Below are positions 32,509 through 40,782 of a stretch of DNA of 64,000 nucleotides, piece by piece. The stretch covers positions 1-64,000 of the forward strand of contig JAAYDY010000120.1 of assembly GCA_012729015.1 (NCBI GenBank), read 5' to 3'. Source of the stretch: Phycisphaerae bacterium. Lineage in GTDB: Bacteria > Planctomycetota > Phycisphaerae > FEN-1346 > JAACEH01. Positions within the stretch are counted from its first letter, which is position 1. The number at the start of each line of letters is the position of its first letter. Below the pieces are notes generated by a model, which saw only the letters and a list, made by a program, of their open reading frames with translations, ran no database searches and was not told the DNA's origin. The translations under genes and the position numbers were made by a program.

Positions 32509-33777
32509 TTGAGACGATCGGGTCTTGGGTGTGTGTTGGCGGCGATATGGCTGACTGCGGCGGCGCCCTGCTTCGGCGATGCGACGGCCGAGGTGGGGCG
32601 CGCCGAGCAGGATGCCCTGAGCCGCGCGTTCGACGACCTGTATCGGCGCCTCGGGCGCATGCAATTGACCCCTGACGTGCATGTCGAGGACTTTCTGGCT
32701 GCGGACCCGGCGGTTCGCGCGTCGGTGTGCGACGCCATGCGGCAATCGGCTCGCATCCTGCCGCCGCAGCGCTACAGCGACGGCGTGGTCGTCGTGCAGG
32801 TGGACCTGCCGATCGAGGACGTGACGGCGCACCTGGGCGCGGCGTGCCGCGACGCCTATCGCGGCGACCGGTTCAAGCCGGACGATTTCCGCAAGATTCT
32901 CCTCTACACCGACCGGCTGGGGTTGTGGGGTCTGGGCCAATCGCGCGGGCAGACGCCCGTCGGGCTGGTGGCGGCCGGCCCCGTGGGATGGGAGGAAGCC
33001 GGCGTGTTTGGACGGCTCCGCGCCCGGCACCAGGCGGTGGCGTCGGCCTATCGACTGCTCCTGCAACGGATTCGAGGCATGAGCATTTCGGCGTCGAAGA
33101 CCGTGGGCGACTTCGCCGACAGCGACGCCCGGATTGCCGCCGATCTGGAGACCTTCGTGCGTTCGCACCCGATCGACGGCGAGGCACGGTACCTGCCCGA
33201 GCGGATTTGTGAAGTGACGGCCACAGTAACGGTGGCGGACCTGGCGGCCGAACTGAAGTCGCTGGCCAATGCGTACGGCGCCACCGGCGACTACGCGCCG
33301 GAGCGTTTTCACACGCTGGCGTCGCAGGCGGGACAACCCGTGCTGACAGCCCTGGGCGTGGCTGTGGCCGAGTCGCCGCCGGCAGCGGAGGCGGCGGTCG
33401 CCGAAGAGCAGGTCTGGACGGAAGTCGTGGCGGCCGACCCGCCTGAGGCCGTGCGCGACGAGCAGCAGGCGCGTCTGCTGACGGTCAAGGCCGCCGAGGC
33501 CGAGGCCCGTCGCCGGTTTCGCGATAAGGTCGAGGGCAGCCCGGTCATCGAGGGGACGCCGCTGTCGGCGTGGATGCTGAAGGACGCCGGCGCCCGGAGC
33601 GACGTGGAACTGCTCCTGCGGAACCTTCGCGTCGTCCAGATGCGTAAGCTCAAGAGCGGCGGCGCGGAAATCACCGCCGAGCTGCCTGTGAATCGCCTGA
33701 CGGAACTCCTCAACGTCTACCGTAGTCGCATCCAACCCGCCCGACAGGCCGCAGACGGCGCACCACGCAATCCCTGA
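32509..33777 (+). CDS. Secreted protein of unknown function
   Basis: 422 residues from a TTG start at 32509 (GGGAG 7 bases upstream). An N-terminal signal peptide is clear (SGLGCVLAAIWLTAAAPCFG). The mature part is alpha/beta with a segment VVVVQVDLPIEDVTAHL and a similar EVTATVTVADLAAELKSLA later, then AEITAELPVNRLTELLNVY near the C-terminus. These three similar strand-helix units may be divergent repeats of one domain. An Ala/Glu-rich linker lies near residues 285-320. I do not recognise the family. Its position 36 bases after the last prepilin suggests a periplasmic role in the pilus or secretion system. Confidence 0.7.
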   Translation: MRRSGLGCVLAAIWLTAAAPCFGDATAEVGRAEQDALSRAFDDLYRRLGRMQLTPDVHVEDFLAADPAVRASVCDAMRQSARILPPQRYSDGVVVVQVDLPIEDVTAHLGAACRDAYRGDRFKPDDFRKILLYTDRLGLWGLGQSRGQTPVGLVAAGPVGWEEAGVFGRLRARHQAVASAYRLLLQRIRGMSISASKTVGDFADSDARIAADLETFVRSHPIDGEARYLPERICEVTATVTVADLAAELKSLANAYGATGDYAPERFHTLASQAGQPVLTALGVAVAESPPAAEAAVAEEQVWTEVVAADPPEAVRDEQQARLLTVKAAEAEARRRFRDKVEGSPVIEGTPLSAWMLKDAGARSDVELLLRNLRVVQMRKLKSGGAEITAELPVNRLTELLNVYRSRIQPARQAADGAPRNP

Positions 33778-33798
33778 TGACAACGTGCGGCGCCGGTG

Positions 33799-33828
33799 GA
33801 GGGCGGGCTCACGAGCCGCCCCTACGGT
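33799..33828. repeat. Palindromic module at the end of the UbiA-like gene
   Basis: GGGCGGGCTCACGAGCCGCC (33801-33820) followed by CCTACGG resembles the GCGGCTCGCGAGCCGCCCCTACGG stretch inside copy D. It overlaps the stop codon (33809-33811) of the minus-strand UbiA-like gene, so it supplies that protein's last residues. Confidence 0.6.
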
Positions 33829-34582
33829 TGCCGCGGCGGAGGGCTGCGGCGGTTGCCAGGCATAGGGGTACGGCTGCCAGCCAGGCGGGGGCCCAGGCAG
33901 ATGCCCCCCATGCAGCCGCGACACAGGCGGCGTCGGCCACCGGCAGCAGAAGCAGCGCGATCAGGACGACGCGCGACGGGCGCAGGCCCGCGACGGTCCG
34001 CATGCCGTGCCGCTTCTCCAGGGCGCTGACGAGGCTGGCCGCGGCCGTCAGGGCACAGACGGAGATTAACAGCACCCATCCGCATCCCGCCCGCGGCGAG
34101 GTCCAGAACTGCCACTGGCCGGCGACGACCGACCAGCCGATGAGGACGTTGCCCGCGCGGCAGGCGGCCATGAAGACGACCGACGTGACCGTGTGTCGTT
34201 TGGCCCATCCGTTGTAGAGGCACACGGCCGCAAGGGTGAAGGCGATCATGGTCAACGTGGGCTCGCCGACGAACGAGGCGCCGGCGGCCACCATGCCGAG
34301 AAGGACGGCCAGTGTGCTCAGGGCGGCGGCCGGGGAGAGTTCGCCGCGGGCCAGCGGGCGGTCGGTGCCCGAGGCAACATCGTCGCGGCGGTCCAGCAGG
34401 TCGTTGAGCCCCATGCCAAACAGGTAGAGCCCGGGCGACACCAGGAGCAGAGGCAGCAGGTCGGCGCGGGCGAACGCGGCGGGGCTTCCGGCGGCCACGG
34501 CTGCTCCGGCCAGCACGTCGGCCAGGGCCGTCCAGACCAGCGGCAGCCGCACGAATCGGAGGATGGCCACCACGCGTTGCAT
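33809..34582 (-). CDS. UbiA-superfamily membrane protein, EboC-like
   Basis: 257 residues with about seven to eight hydrophobic helices. The first Asp-rich motif of UbiA prenyltransferases is intact (N60-D61-LL-D64-RR-D67). The expected second DxxxD is not visible; instead there is ACRAGNVLIGWS, which resembles the ACRGGN segment I recall from the EboC branch. It may transfer a prenyl group to a small lipid-like acceptor, but the substrate is unknown and activity is uncertain given the missing motif. A -10 box lies 7 bases before the ATG, so the transcript is probably leaderless. Its end overlaps a repeat module. No other ebo genes are nearby. Confidence 0.72.
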   Translation of the reverse strand: MQRVVAILRFVRLPLVWTALADVLAGAAVAAGSPAAFARADLLPLLLVSPGLYLFGMGLNDLLDRRDDVASGTDRPLARGELSPAAALSTLAVLLGMVAAGASFVGEPTLTMIAFTLAAVCLYNGWAKRHTVTSVVFMAACRAGNVLIGWSVVAGQWQFWTSPRAGCGWVLLISVCALTAAASLVSALEKRHGMRTVAGLRPSRVVLIALLLLPVADAACVAAAWGASAWAPAWLAAVPLCLATAAALRRGNRRGGS

Positions 34583-34589
34583 GGCGGCC

Positions 34590-34618
34590 AGTATAGTCGG
34601 GCGTCACCACCCTGGGAA
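34590..34618 (-). promoter_or_regulatory. Promoter of the UbiA-like gene giving a leaderless start
   Basis: Minus strand: a weak -35 TTCCCA (34613-34618), 17 bp, TATACT (34590-34595), then GGCCGCC and the ATG at 34582. The layout matches the ispG promoter. Confidence 0.5.
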
Positions 34619-34656
34619 GTGCGAAGCGGCAACGTTGCATTGACGTTCTGGGGAAG

Positions 34657-34696
34657 CAGGGGCCGGATGCCCCTGCCACTCACGGGCAAGATGCCC
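34657..34696. repeat. Pair of small intergenic hairpins
   Basis: CAGGGGC (34657-34663) with GCCCCTG (34669-34675), then GGGCA (34684-34688) with TGCCC (34692-34696). They lie between the divergent UbiA-like and cmk genes. Confidence 0.5.
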
Positions 34697-34768
34697 ATGT
34701 CACGGTACGGCTCCCAAACGTTAATGCACCAGCGGCAACTGGGGCTGGCAAGGTCGGGCCGGGGCGTG

Positions 34769-34774
34769 TAGAAT
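34769..34774 (+). promoter_or_regulatory. Possible -10 box for the cmk operon
   Basis: TAGAAT at 34769-34774, 40 bases before the cmk start. No good -35 is seen at 16-18 bp, so support is weak. Confidence 0.35.
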
Positions 34775-34813
34775 CACGGGTTCGGGCGACCAGTGCGGTT
34801 CGAGGGCAATTGG

Positions 34814-35482
34814 ATGATTGTGACGATTGACGGGCCTGCCGGGAGCGGCAAATCGACCGTGGCGCGTCTTCTGGCGGCGCGGCTGGGAGTGGCGCACCTG
34901 GACACGGGGGCGATGTACCGTGCGGTGACGGTGGCGGGGTTGCGTCGGGGGATCGACCTGGCCGACGAGGCGGCGCTGTCGCGGCTGGCCGGCGAGGTTC
35001 GGATCGACCTGGTGCGCGACGGCGACGGACTGCGCGTGCTCGTGGACGACGAGGACGTGACGGCGGCGATCCGCGAGAACGACGTGAGCCGCAGGACGTT
35101 CCATGCGGCCTCGAACGAAGGGGTGCGGTCGGTGCTGGTCGAGGCGCAGCGTCGCATCGGCCGACAATGGGGAAGCCTCGTGACCGAGGGTCGCGACCAG
35201 GGCACGGTGGTGTTTCCGACGGCGGACGTGAAGTTCTATCTGGATGCGTCGGCCGAAGAGCGTGCCCGGCGGCGGCACAGGGAACTGGTGCAGCGCGGCA
35301 AAGAGGCGGCCGTGGCGTCGATCCTTGAGGAACTGAGGCAGCGCGACGCGAGCGACCGCAACCGGAAGGTGGGTCCGTTGCGTGCTGCCGAGGACGCGGT
35401 GGTGGTGGACACGACGAGGATGACGATTGACGAGGTGGTGGATGCGCTGATGCGGCATGTCCGCCGCGCGGGAGGCGCGTAG
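34814..35482 (+). CDS. cmk: Cytidylate kinase
   Basis: Phosphorylates CMP and dCMP, 222 residues. P-loop IDGPAGSGKSTVARLLA at the N-terminus, then LDTGAMYRAVT, and VTEGRDQGTVVFPTADVKFY and RDASDRNRKVGPL. The canonical GRDIGT is GRDQGT here. The ATG at 34814 has GAGGG 7 bases upstream; a GTG at 34793 adds seven unneeded residues. First gene of the cmk-plsC-ispH-rpsA cluster, an order known from Firmicutes and other bacteria. Confidence 0.95.
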   Translation: MIVTIDGPAGSGKSTVARLLAARLGVAHLDTGAMYRAVTVAGLRRGIDLADEAALSRLAGEVRIDLVRDGDGLRVLVDDEDVTAAIRENDVSRRTFHAASNEGVRSVLVEAQRRIGRQWGSLVTEGRDQGTVVFPTADVKFYLDASAEERARRRHRELVQRGKEAAVASILEELRQRDASDRNRKVGPLRAAEDAVVVDTTRMTIDEVVDALMRHVRRAGGA

Positions 35483-35486
35483 GGCC

Positions 35487-36125
35487 ATGCTCCAGCGGAT
35501 GTGGTACAGGTTGCTTCGGTTCATGTCGCAGATGCTCTACGTGGGGCTGATGCAGGGGCGGGCGTACCATCGCGATCGCGTTCCGGCCGAGGGCGGGCTG
35601 TTGGTGGTTGCCAACCACCAGAGCTACCTGGATCCGATTCTGGTGGCGTTGCCGATTTCGCGTCCGTTCAGCCCGATGGCCCGCGAGTCGCTGTTTCGCC
35701 AGAGGTTGTTCTCGTGGCTGATCCGGTCGCTGAATGCGTTTCCGGTGAAGCGCGGCAGCGCGGACCTGGCGGCGATCAAGGAGGCCATACGTCGTTTGCG
35801 TCGCGGCGACATTGTGCTGGTGTTTCCCGAGGGCACGCGGACGCGCGACGGGTCGATCGGTCGGCTCCAGAGCGGGCTGGTGCTGATCGCGCAGCGGGCG
35901 AAGGCGCCGATTCTTCCGGCCGTGATCGACGGAGCCTACGAGTGTTGGCCGCGGCAGCGGGTGCTGCCGACGTGGCACGCGCTGAAAGTGGGCTACGGCG
36001 AGGCGATTCCGGCCGACGTGGTCGGGCGGAGCGAGCCGGACGAACTCGTCGCCGAGCTGCACCGCCGCATGGTCGAGCTTCAGGCGGAACTCAGGGGCGA
36101 GGGGAACCAGGCATGGGGCAAGTGA
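35487..36125 (+). CDS. plsC: 1-acyl-sn-glycerol-3-phosphate acyltransferase
   Basis: Membrane-associated acyltransferase making phosphatidic acid, 212 residues. The catalytic HX4D is in VVANHQSYLDPI and the substrate-binding block is VFPEGTRTRDGS; FPVKRGSADLAAIKEA lies between. The start at 35487 follows the cmk stop by 4 bases, with GGAGG 11 bases upstream; ATG 35499 is an alternative. Its end overlaps ispH by 13 bases. Confidence 0.93.
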   Translation: MLQRMWYRLLRFMSQMLYVGLMQGRAYHRDRVPAEGGLLVVANHQSYLDPILVALPISRPFSPMARESLFRQRLFSWLIRSLNAFPVKRGSADLAAIKEAIRRLRRGDIVLVFPEGTRTRDGSIGRLQSGLVLIAQRAKAPILPAVIDGAYECWPRQRVLPTWHALKVGYGEAIPADVVGRSEPDELVAELHRRMVELQAELRGEGNQAWGK

Positions 36126-36982
36126 TTCAGGCGGGCGGCCGGACGATTGAGATGGCCGAGAACAGCGGGTTCTGCTTCGGGGTGCGTCGGGCGATCCAGA
36201 TCACCGAAGAGACGCTGGCCCGTGGCGGGCGGGTGTACAGCCTTGGGTCGGTCATCCACAACCCGCAGGAGATACAGCGTCTGGAGGGACTGGGCCTTCG
36301 GGTCATCGAGATGCTGGAGGAGGCTGTCGAGCCCGGAGTGCTGATTATCCGCAGCCACGGTGTGAGCCCGGCGACGGCGGCGGCGGCAGAGGCGCGCGGG
36401 CTGGAACTGGTGGACGCGACGTGTCCGCTGGTCAAGCGGGCGCAGAGCCTGGCGCGGAAGCTCCACGACGAGCAGTACCGCGTGGTGGTGGTGGGCGACG
36501 CGAAGCACCCGGAGGTGGAGGCGATTCTGGGCTACGCCCCCGGGGCGGCGGTCATTGACGGTCCGGAGGGCCTGGGCGACCTGGTGACACAGGCCCGTCT
36601 GGGGATCGTGAGCCAGACGACGCAGTCGCCGCGGCGGTTTCGTGAGACAACGGCCGAGGCGGCGCGCCGGTTCCAGGGGCACGAGCTTCGGGTGTTCCAC
36701 ACCATCTGCAACGCGACGGTGGACCGTCAGGCGGCGGCCATGGAGCTGGCAGGCCGCGTGGACGTGATGATCGTTCTGGGCGGCCATAACAGTGCGAACA
36801 CGCGGGAGTTAGCGCGTCTGTGTACCAGCACGGGGGTGCCGACGTATCATCTGGAGACGGCGGAGGAGTTGGAGGAAGCGATGCTGGCGGGGCGGGTCCG
36901 CGTGGGAGTGACGGCGGGGGCCAGCACGCCGGCGTGGCTGGTGGAGCGTTTCATCGAGACGGTAAAAGGTCTCGACGCCTGA
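36113..36982 (+). CDS. ispH: 4-hydroxy-3-methylbut-2-enyl diphosphate reductase
   Basis: Last MEP-pathway enzyme, an iron-sulfur reductase giving IPP and DMAPP; 289 residues. Cluster-binding cysteines are seen in NSGFCFGVRRAI, LVDATCPLVKR and FHTICNATVDRQ. IIRSHGVSP and GGHNSANTRELARLC are also diagnostic. GAGGGG lies upstream of the ATG at 36113, inside plsC. In many bacteria ispH is next to or fused with the ribosomal protein S1 gene, as here where S1 follows. Confidence 0.96.
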   Translation: MGQVIQAGGRTIEMAENSGFCFGVRRAIQITEETLARGGRVYSLGSVIHNPQEIQRLEGLGLRVIEMLEEAVEPGVLIIRSHGVSPATAAAAEARGLELVDATCPLVKRAQSLARKLHDEQYRVVVVGDAKHPEVEAILGYAPGAAVIDGPEGLGDLVTQARLGIVSQTTQSPRRFRETTAEAARRFQGHELRVFHTICNATVDRQAAAMELAGRVDVMIVLGGHNSANTRELARLCTSTGVPTYHLETAEELEEAMLAGRVRVGVTAGASTPAWLVERFIETVKGLDA

Positions 36983-37000
36983 GGGGATAGTTGTTACAAT
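36972..37000 (+). promoter_or_regulatory. Predicted promoter for the S1 gene
   Basis: TCGACG (36972-36977), 17 bp, TACAAT (36995-37000), overlapping the end of ispH. It leaves a 5' leader of about 150 bases before the S1 start, long enough for autoregulatory structure, though no known S1 leader was recognised. Confidence 0.5.
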
Positions 37001-37155
37001 GCCCCTCCTTTGGTGTGGGCTTAAGCGGGCCGACGGGGTGCGCTTGCCCGGTTCGGGTCATCCCCCAGACGGGGCGGATGGTCGCGAGTGTCCTGCGGGG
37101 CAGGACGGTGAACGGTCTCGGGGCCTCCGAGGGCAATCAGAGAGGTTGTTATCAC

Positions 37156-38973
37156 ATGGTACGTCCGAGTATTCTGCGTCAGTACGGTGTCCGCGACAGC
37201 GATATCGAGAGCGAAGTCCAGCAACTGCTGTCCCAGGACGGCAAGGGCGCCTTGCCGGATGCATACGAAGCCTCGATCAAGAACTACGAGGTCGGGAGCA
37301 TCCTGTCGGGCAAGATCATCAACGTGTTCGGCGACTCGGTGGTCGTCGATGTGGGCTATAAGAGCGAAGGGACGGTCGAGAAGGCCGAGTTCCAGGACCC
37401 GTCGAAGATCGAAATCGGGCAGCGCGTGGACGTGCTGCTGGAGGCGGTGGACGGCGAGAGCGGCCAGATTGTGCTGTCGAAGCGCAAGGCGGACCGGATT
37501 CGCGGCTGGGAACGGATCATCAACGAGCACGCCGAGGGCGACGTGGTCGAAGGCCGCGTGATGCGGAAGATCAAGGGCGGCCTGCTGGTGGACATCGGGG
37601 TGCCGGTGTTCCTTCCTGCGAGCCAGGTGGACATTCGTCGGCCGTCGGACATCGCGGAGTACATCGGCCGCGACATCAAGTGCAAGATTCTGAAGATCGA
37701 CCAGAGCCGTCGGAACATCGTGGTGAGCCGCCGTCGGCTGATCGAGGAGCAGCGCGAGGAGAGCAAGAAGAAGCTTCTGGCCGAGATCCAGGTGGGCGAA
37801 ATCCGTCGCGGCGTGGTGAAGAACATCGCCGACTTCGGGGCGTTCGTGGACCTGGGCGGCATCGACGGGCTGCTGCACATCACCGACATGAGCTGGACGC
37901 GGATCAGCCATCCGAGCGAGATGGTGCGGATCGACAGCGAGATCGAAGTGGTCATTCTGAATGTGGACCGCGAGAAGGAGAAGATCGCCCTGGGCCTGAA
38001 GCAGAAGGAAAAGAGCCCGTGGGAGAACGTGGAAGAGAAGTACCCGATCGGTTCGAAGGTCAAGGGCACCGTGGTCAACATCATGAACTACGGGGCGTTT
38101 GTGAAGCTGGAGGACGGGATCGAGGGGCTGGTGCATATCAGCGAGATGTCGTGGACGAAGCGGATCAACCACCCGAGCGAGATGGTGGCCGCGAACGACC
38201 AGGTGGACGTGGTCGTCCTGGACATCAACAAGGAGAAGCAGGAGATCAGCCTCGGGATGAAGCAGACCGAGGTGAACCCGTGGACGCTGGTCAAGGACAA
38301 GTATCCTCCGGGGACGATCGTCGAGGGCAAGGTGCGGAACCTGACCAACTACGGCGCCTTCATCGAGATCGAGGAAGGGATCGACGGGCTGCTGCACGTC
38401 AGCGACATGTCGTGGACGCGTAAGATCAGCCATCCGAACGAGTTGCTGAAGAAGGGCGACACGGTGAAGGCTGTGGTGCTCAACGTGGACCAGGACAAGA
38501 AGCGCGTGGCCCTGGGCCTGAAGCAGCTGGAAGAGGATCCGTGGGAGACGCGGATTCCGTCGTCGTACGTGCCGGGCGAGCTGGTCAAGGGCACGGTTAC
38601 GAAGATCACGAACTTCGGCGTGTTCGTGCAACTGGAAGGCGACCTGGAAGGCCTGCTGCATGTCAGTGAGCTGGCCGACCACAAGGTGGAGCACCCCGAG
38701 GACGTGGTGAAGGTGGGGGAGGCCATCGAGGTCAAGATTCTGCGTGTGGACACCGACGAGCGGAAGATCGGCCTGTCGCTGAAGCGGGCGCAGTGGGCGG
38801 CGGAGGATGCCGAACAGGAGCAGTCGCCGGCACAGGGCGGCACCGCGAAGCGCGAACGGGCGAAGCTGGGCGGCATCCAGGACTCCGATGGCGGCGTGGA
38901 CGGAATCGTCAGCGACGTGCTGTTCAGCATGCCGAAGCCGTCCGAGCCGGCCAAGGACGACGAGGAGCAGTGA
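37156..38973 (+). CDS. rpsA: Small ribosomal subunit protein bS1
   Basis: 605 residues with six S1/OB domains that help bind and unfold mRNA on the 30S subunit. Domains begin near GSILSGKIINVFGDSVVVDV, GDVVEGRVMRKIKGGLLVDI, GEIRRGVVKNIADFGAFVDL, GSKVKGTVVNIMNYGAFVKL, GTIVEGKVRNLTNYGAFIEI and GELVKGTVTKITNFGVFVQL. The C-terminal 70 residues are a charged extension. The ATG at 37156 has AGAGG 10 bases upstream; frames opened further upstream are leader artefacts. It is followed by a hairpin at 39036-39063. Confidence 0.96.
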   Translation: MVRPSILRQYGVRDSDIESEVQQLLSQDGKGALPDAYEASIKNYEVGSILSGKIINVFGDSVVVDVGYKSEGTVEKAEFQDPSKIEIGQRVDVLLEAVDGESGQIVLSKRKADRIRGWERIINEHAEGDVVEGRVMRKIKGGLLVDIGVPVFLPASQVDIRRPSDIAEYIGRDIKCKILKIDQSRRNIVVSRRRLIEEQREESKKKLLAEIQVGEIRRGVVKNIADFGAFVDLGGIDGLLHITDMSWTRISHPSEMVRIDSEIEVVILNVDREKEKIALGLKQKEKSPWENVEEKYPIGSKVKGTVVNIMNYGAFVKLEDGIEGLVHISEMSWTKRINHPSEMVAANDQVDVVVLDINKEKQEISLGMKQTEVNPWTLVKDKYPPGTIVEGKVRNLTNYGAFIEIEEGIDGLLHVSDMSWTRKISHPNELLKKGDTVKAVVLNVDQDKKRVALGLKQLEEDPWETRIPSSYVPGELVKGTVTKITNFGVFVQLEGDLEGLLHVSELADHKVEHPEDVVKVGEAIEVKILRVDTDERKIGLSLKRAQWAAEDAEQEQSPAQGGTAKRERAKLGGIQDSDGGVDGIVSDVLFSMPKPSEPAKDDEEQ

Positions 38974-39035
38974 CCGTCGGCGGGTAGACTGACGGGCATG
39001 TGTCGTTGGTGCAAAGTCAAGCAAACCAAGGGCAG

Positions 39036-39063
39036 GGGAAGGGGCGGACGCTCGCCCCTTCCC
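39036..39063 (+). terminator. Terminator hairpin after the S1 gene
   Basis: A perfect 11-bp stem (39036-39046 with 39053-39063) and a 6-base loop, 60 bases after the S1 stop, followed by ATAAGTTCTTG. The T-run is poor. Confidence 0.5.
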
Positions 39064-39117
39064 ATAAGTTCTTGTGAAAACTCAAGTTGTCGTTGCCGAA
39101 AAGTCAAAAGAAAAAGG

Positions 39118-39146
39118 TTGCCAAGGGGCGGCTTTCGTGGTTTAAT
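39118..39146 (+). promoter_or_regulatory. Predicted promoter of the sigma70-family gene
   Basis: TTGCCA (39118-39123), 17 bp, TTTAAT (39141-39146). Confidence 0.6.
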
Positions 39147-39331
39147 ACGAGCCGCTTGGGACTCGGGCTTGGGTCCAATTCGACACGTCAAGCTGTTCCT
39201 CGACCGTCCCATCAAACCGGTAGAGGGTGTGTCTCAAGCGACCGGTGCCGAATGCCGGGGTTGGTGGAGCCGCTCTCACATATCTGAATGCGGTTTCAGT
39301 CGTAAGACCGACAACGAGGGGGTCTCGTCGT

Positions 39332-40183
39332 ATGGAATCGGGCCTGCAGCTCTACCTGCGTGAGATCAATCGAGCCAGTCTGCTCACACCGGAACAGGAG
39401 CAGGATCTGTCCAGGCGTCTGCGCAAGGGCGACATGCGCGCCCGCGACGAGATGATCCGCAGCAACCTCCGCCTGGTAGTCAACATCGCCAAGAACTACT
39501 GCAATCGCGGGCTGCTGTTCCTCGACCTGATCGAGGAGGGGAACCTGGGGCTGCTCCGGGCGGTCGAAAAATTCGATCCGACGATGGGGTGCCGGTTCTC
39601 GACCTACGCCTCGTGGTGGATTCGCCAGGCAATCAAGCGTAGCCTGATGAACAGCAGCAAGCCGATCGAGATTCCGGCCTATATGGTCGAGATGATCGGC
39701 AAGTGGCGTCGGGCGACGCAGCGGCTCGAGGGCGAGTTGGGCCGTCCGCCGAGCGTCGAGGAAACGGCCAAGGACATGGGCCTGCCGGCCAAGAAGGCGT
39801 CCATTATCGCCCGCGTGGCCAAGGCGTTCTCGACGCCCGTGCGGCAGACGGGCGACGAAGGCGGCATGCCCTTGTCGGAGATGCTCGCCGACGACCGGGC
39901 CCAGGATCCCGCCGAGGCCATTTTCGACAACCATCGCACGGAAATCGTCACGGACCTGCTCAACAGCATCGACGAGCGAGCCTCCAGCATCCTTCGCATG
40001 CGGTTCGGCCTGGACGGCGACGAGCCGATGACCCTCAAGGAGATCGGCGAGAAGATCGGCCTGACGCGGGAACGCGTCCGCCAGATCGAGCGCGACGCCC
40101 TCCAGCGCATCAGCGAGGCCATCGCCCGCAAAGAGGGCGACCTCGAAGACCAGGAAGCCGACGTCAAGACGCAGACTGCGTGA
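39332..40183 (+). CDS. Sigma70-family RNA polymerase sigma factor (RpoD/SigA branch)
   Basis: 283 residues from the ATG at 39332 (GAGGG upstream). Region 1.2 (LQLYLREINRASLLTPEQEQ), region 2 (NLRLVVNIAKNY, DLIEEGNLGLLRAVEKFD, FSTYASWWIRQAI), region 3 and region 4 (LRMRFGLDGDEPMTLKEIGE, then LTRERVRQIERDAL) are all present. Region 1.1 is absent and the protein is short for a housekeeping factor, so it is either a compact primary factor or a group 2 factor. It lies between rpsA and apt with its own promoter. Confidence 0.92.
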   Translation: MESGLQLYLREINRASLLTPEQEQDLSRRLRKGDMRARDEMIRSNLRLVVNIAKNYCNRGLLFLDLIEEGNLGLLRAVEKFDPTMGCRFSTYASWWIRQAIKRSLMNSSKPIEIPAYMVEMIGKWRRATQRLEGELGRPPSVEETAKDMGLPAKKASIIARVAKAFSTPVRQTGDEGGMPLSEMLADDRAQDPAEAIFDNHRTEIVTDLLNSIDERASSILRMRFGLDGDEPMTLKEIGEKIGLTRERVRQIERDALQRISEAIARKEGDLEDQEADVKTQTA

Positions 40184-40245
40184 GTCATGCCGTCGGTCCA
40201 GCCGCTTCAATCCGCCACTGCACACGCCACAGGAAGGAGAGCCCC

Positions 40246-40782
40246 ATGGCCTCAGCCGCCGAGCGCCTCAAACCGTTGATCCGCAGCATTCCCGACTTTC
40301 CGAAGCCCGGCATCGTCTTCCGCGACATCACCACCCTCATCGCCGACGCCGACGCGCTGCGCGAGGCCGTGCGCCTCATGGCCGATCCGTTCCGCGACGA
40401 CGGGATCGATCTGGTCGTCGGCATCGAGTCGCGAGGGTTTATCTTCGGCGCCGCCGTGGCGATTGAACTGGGCGCCGGCTTCGTTCCGATCCGCAAGCCC
40501 GGCAAGCTGCCGTTCAAGACCGTGCGCCAGGAGTACTCGCTGGAGTACGGCACCGACACGATCGAGATGCATGCCGACGCCGTCGGCAAGGGTCGGCGCG
40601 TGCTGATGGTGGACGACCTGCTCGCCACGGGCGGCACCATGGCGGCGGCATGCCGATTGGTCGAGGGCCTGGGCGGCGTGGTGGCGGGCACGAGTTTCCT
40701 CGTGGAACTGACGTTCCTCGGCGGCCGAGAGAAACTCGGCAAGCGCCGAACGGTTGCCCTGATCGGCTACGACAGCGAGTGA
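40246..40782 (+). CDS. apt: Adenine phosphoribosyltransferase
   Basis: Purine salvage enzyme making AMP from adenine and PRPP, 178 residues. IPDFPKPGIVFRDITTLIAD, IESRGFIFGAAVA, PIRKPGKLPFKT and the PRPP loop VLMVDDLLATGGTMAAA are diagnostic. AGGAAGGAG lies upstream. Its last 16 bases overlap the end of the convergent mnmG gene. Confidence 0.96.
   Translation: MASAAERLKPLIRSIPDFPKPGIVFRDITTLIADADALREAVRLMADPFRDDGIDLVVGIESRGFIFGAAVAIELGAGFVPIRKPGKLPFKTVRQEYSLEYGTDTIEMHADAVGKGRRVLMVDDLLATGGTMAAACRLVEGLGGVVAGTSFLVELTFLGGREKLGKRRTVALIGYDSE

Larger units (their letters stand above)
38974..39331. other. Gap between the S1 and sigma factor genes
   Basis: 358 bases without a gene. It contains the hairpin at 39036-39063, an A-rich stretch, and a promoter at 39118-39146 with about 180 bases of leader before the sigma gene. 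Confidence 0.55.

Noticed and set aside
37007..37155. Possible tRNA-like or known S1 leader structure upstream of rpsA
   Set aside because: A GGTTCGGGTC stretch resembles a T-loop but no cloverleaf can be drawn around it, and no known S1 leader motif was recognised.
40767..40782. 16-base overlap of apt and mnmG as a sign of a wrong gene end
   Set aside because: Both C-termini look natural for their families; a short convergent overlap is common in compact genomes.
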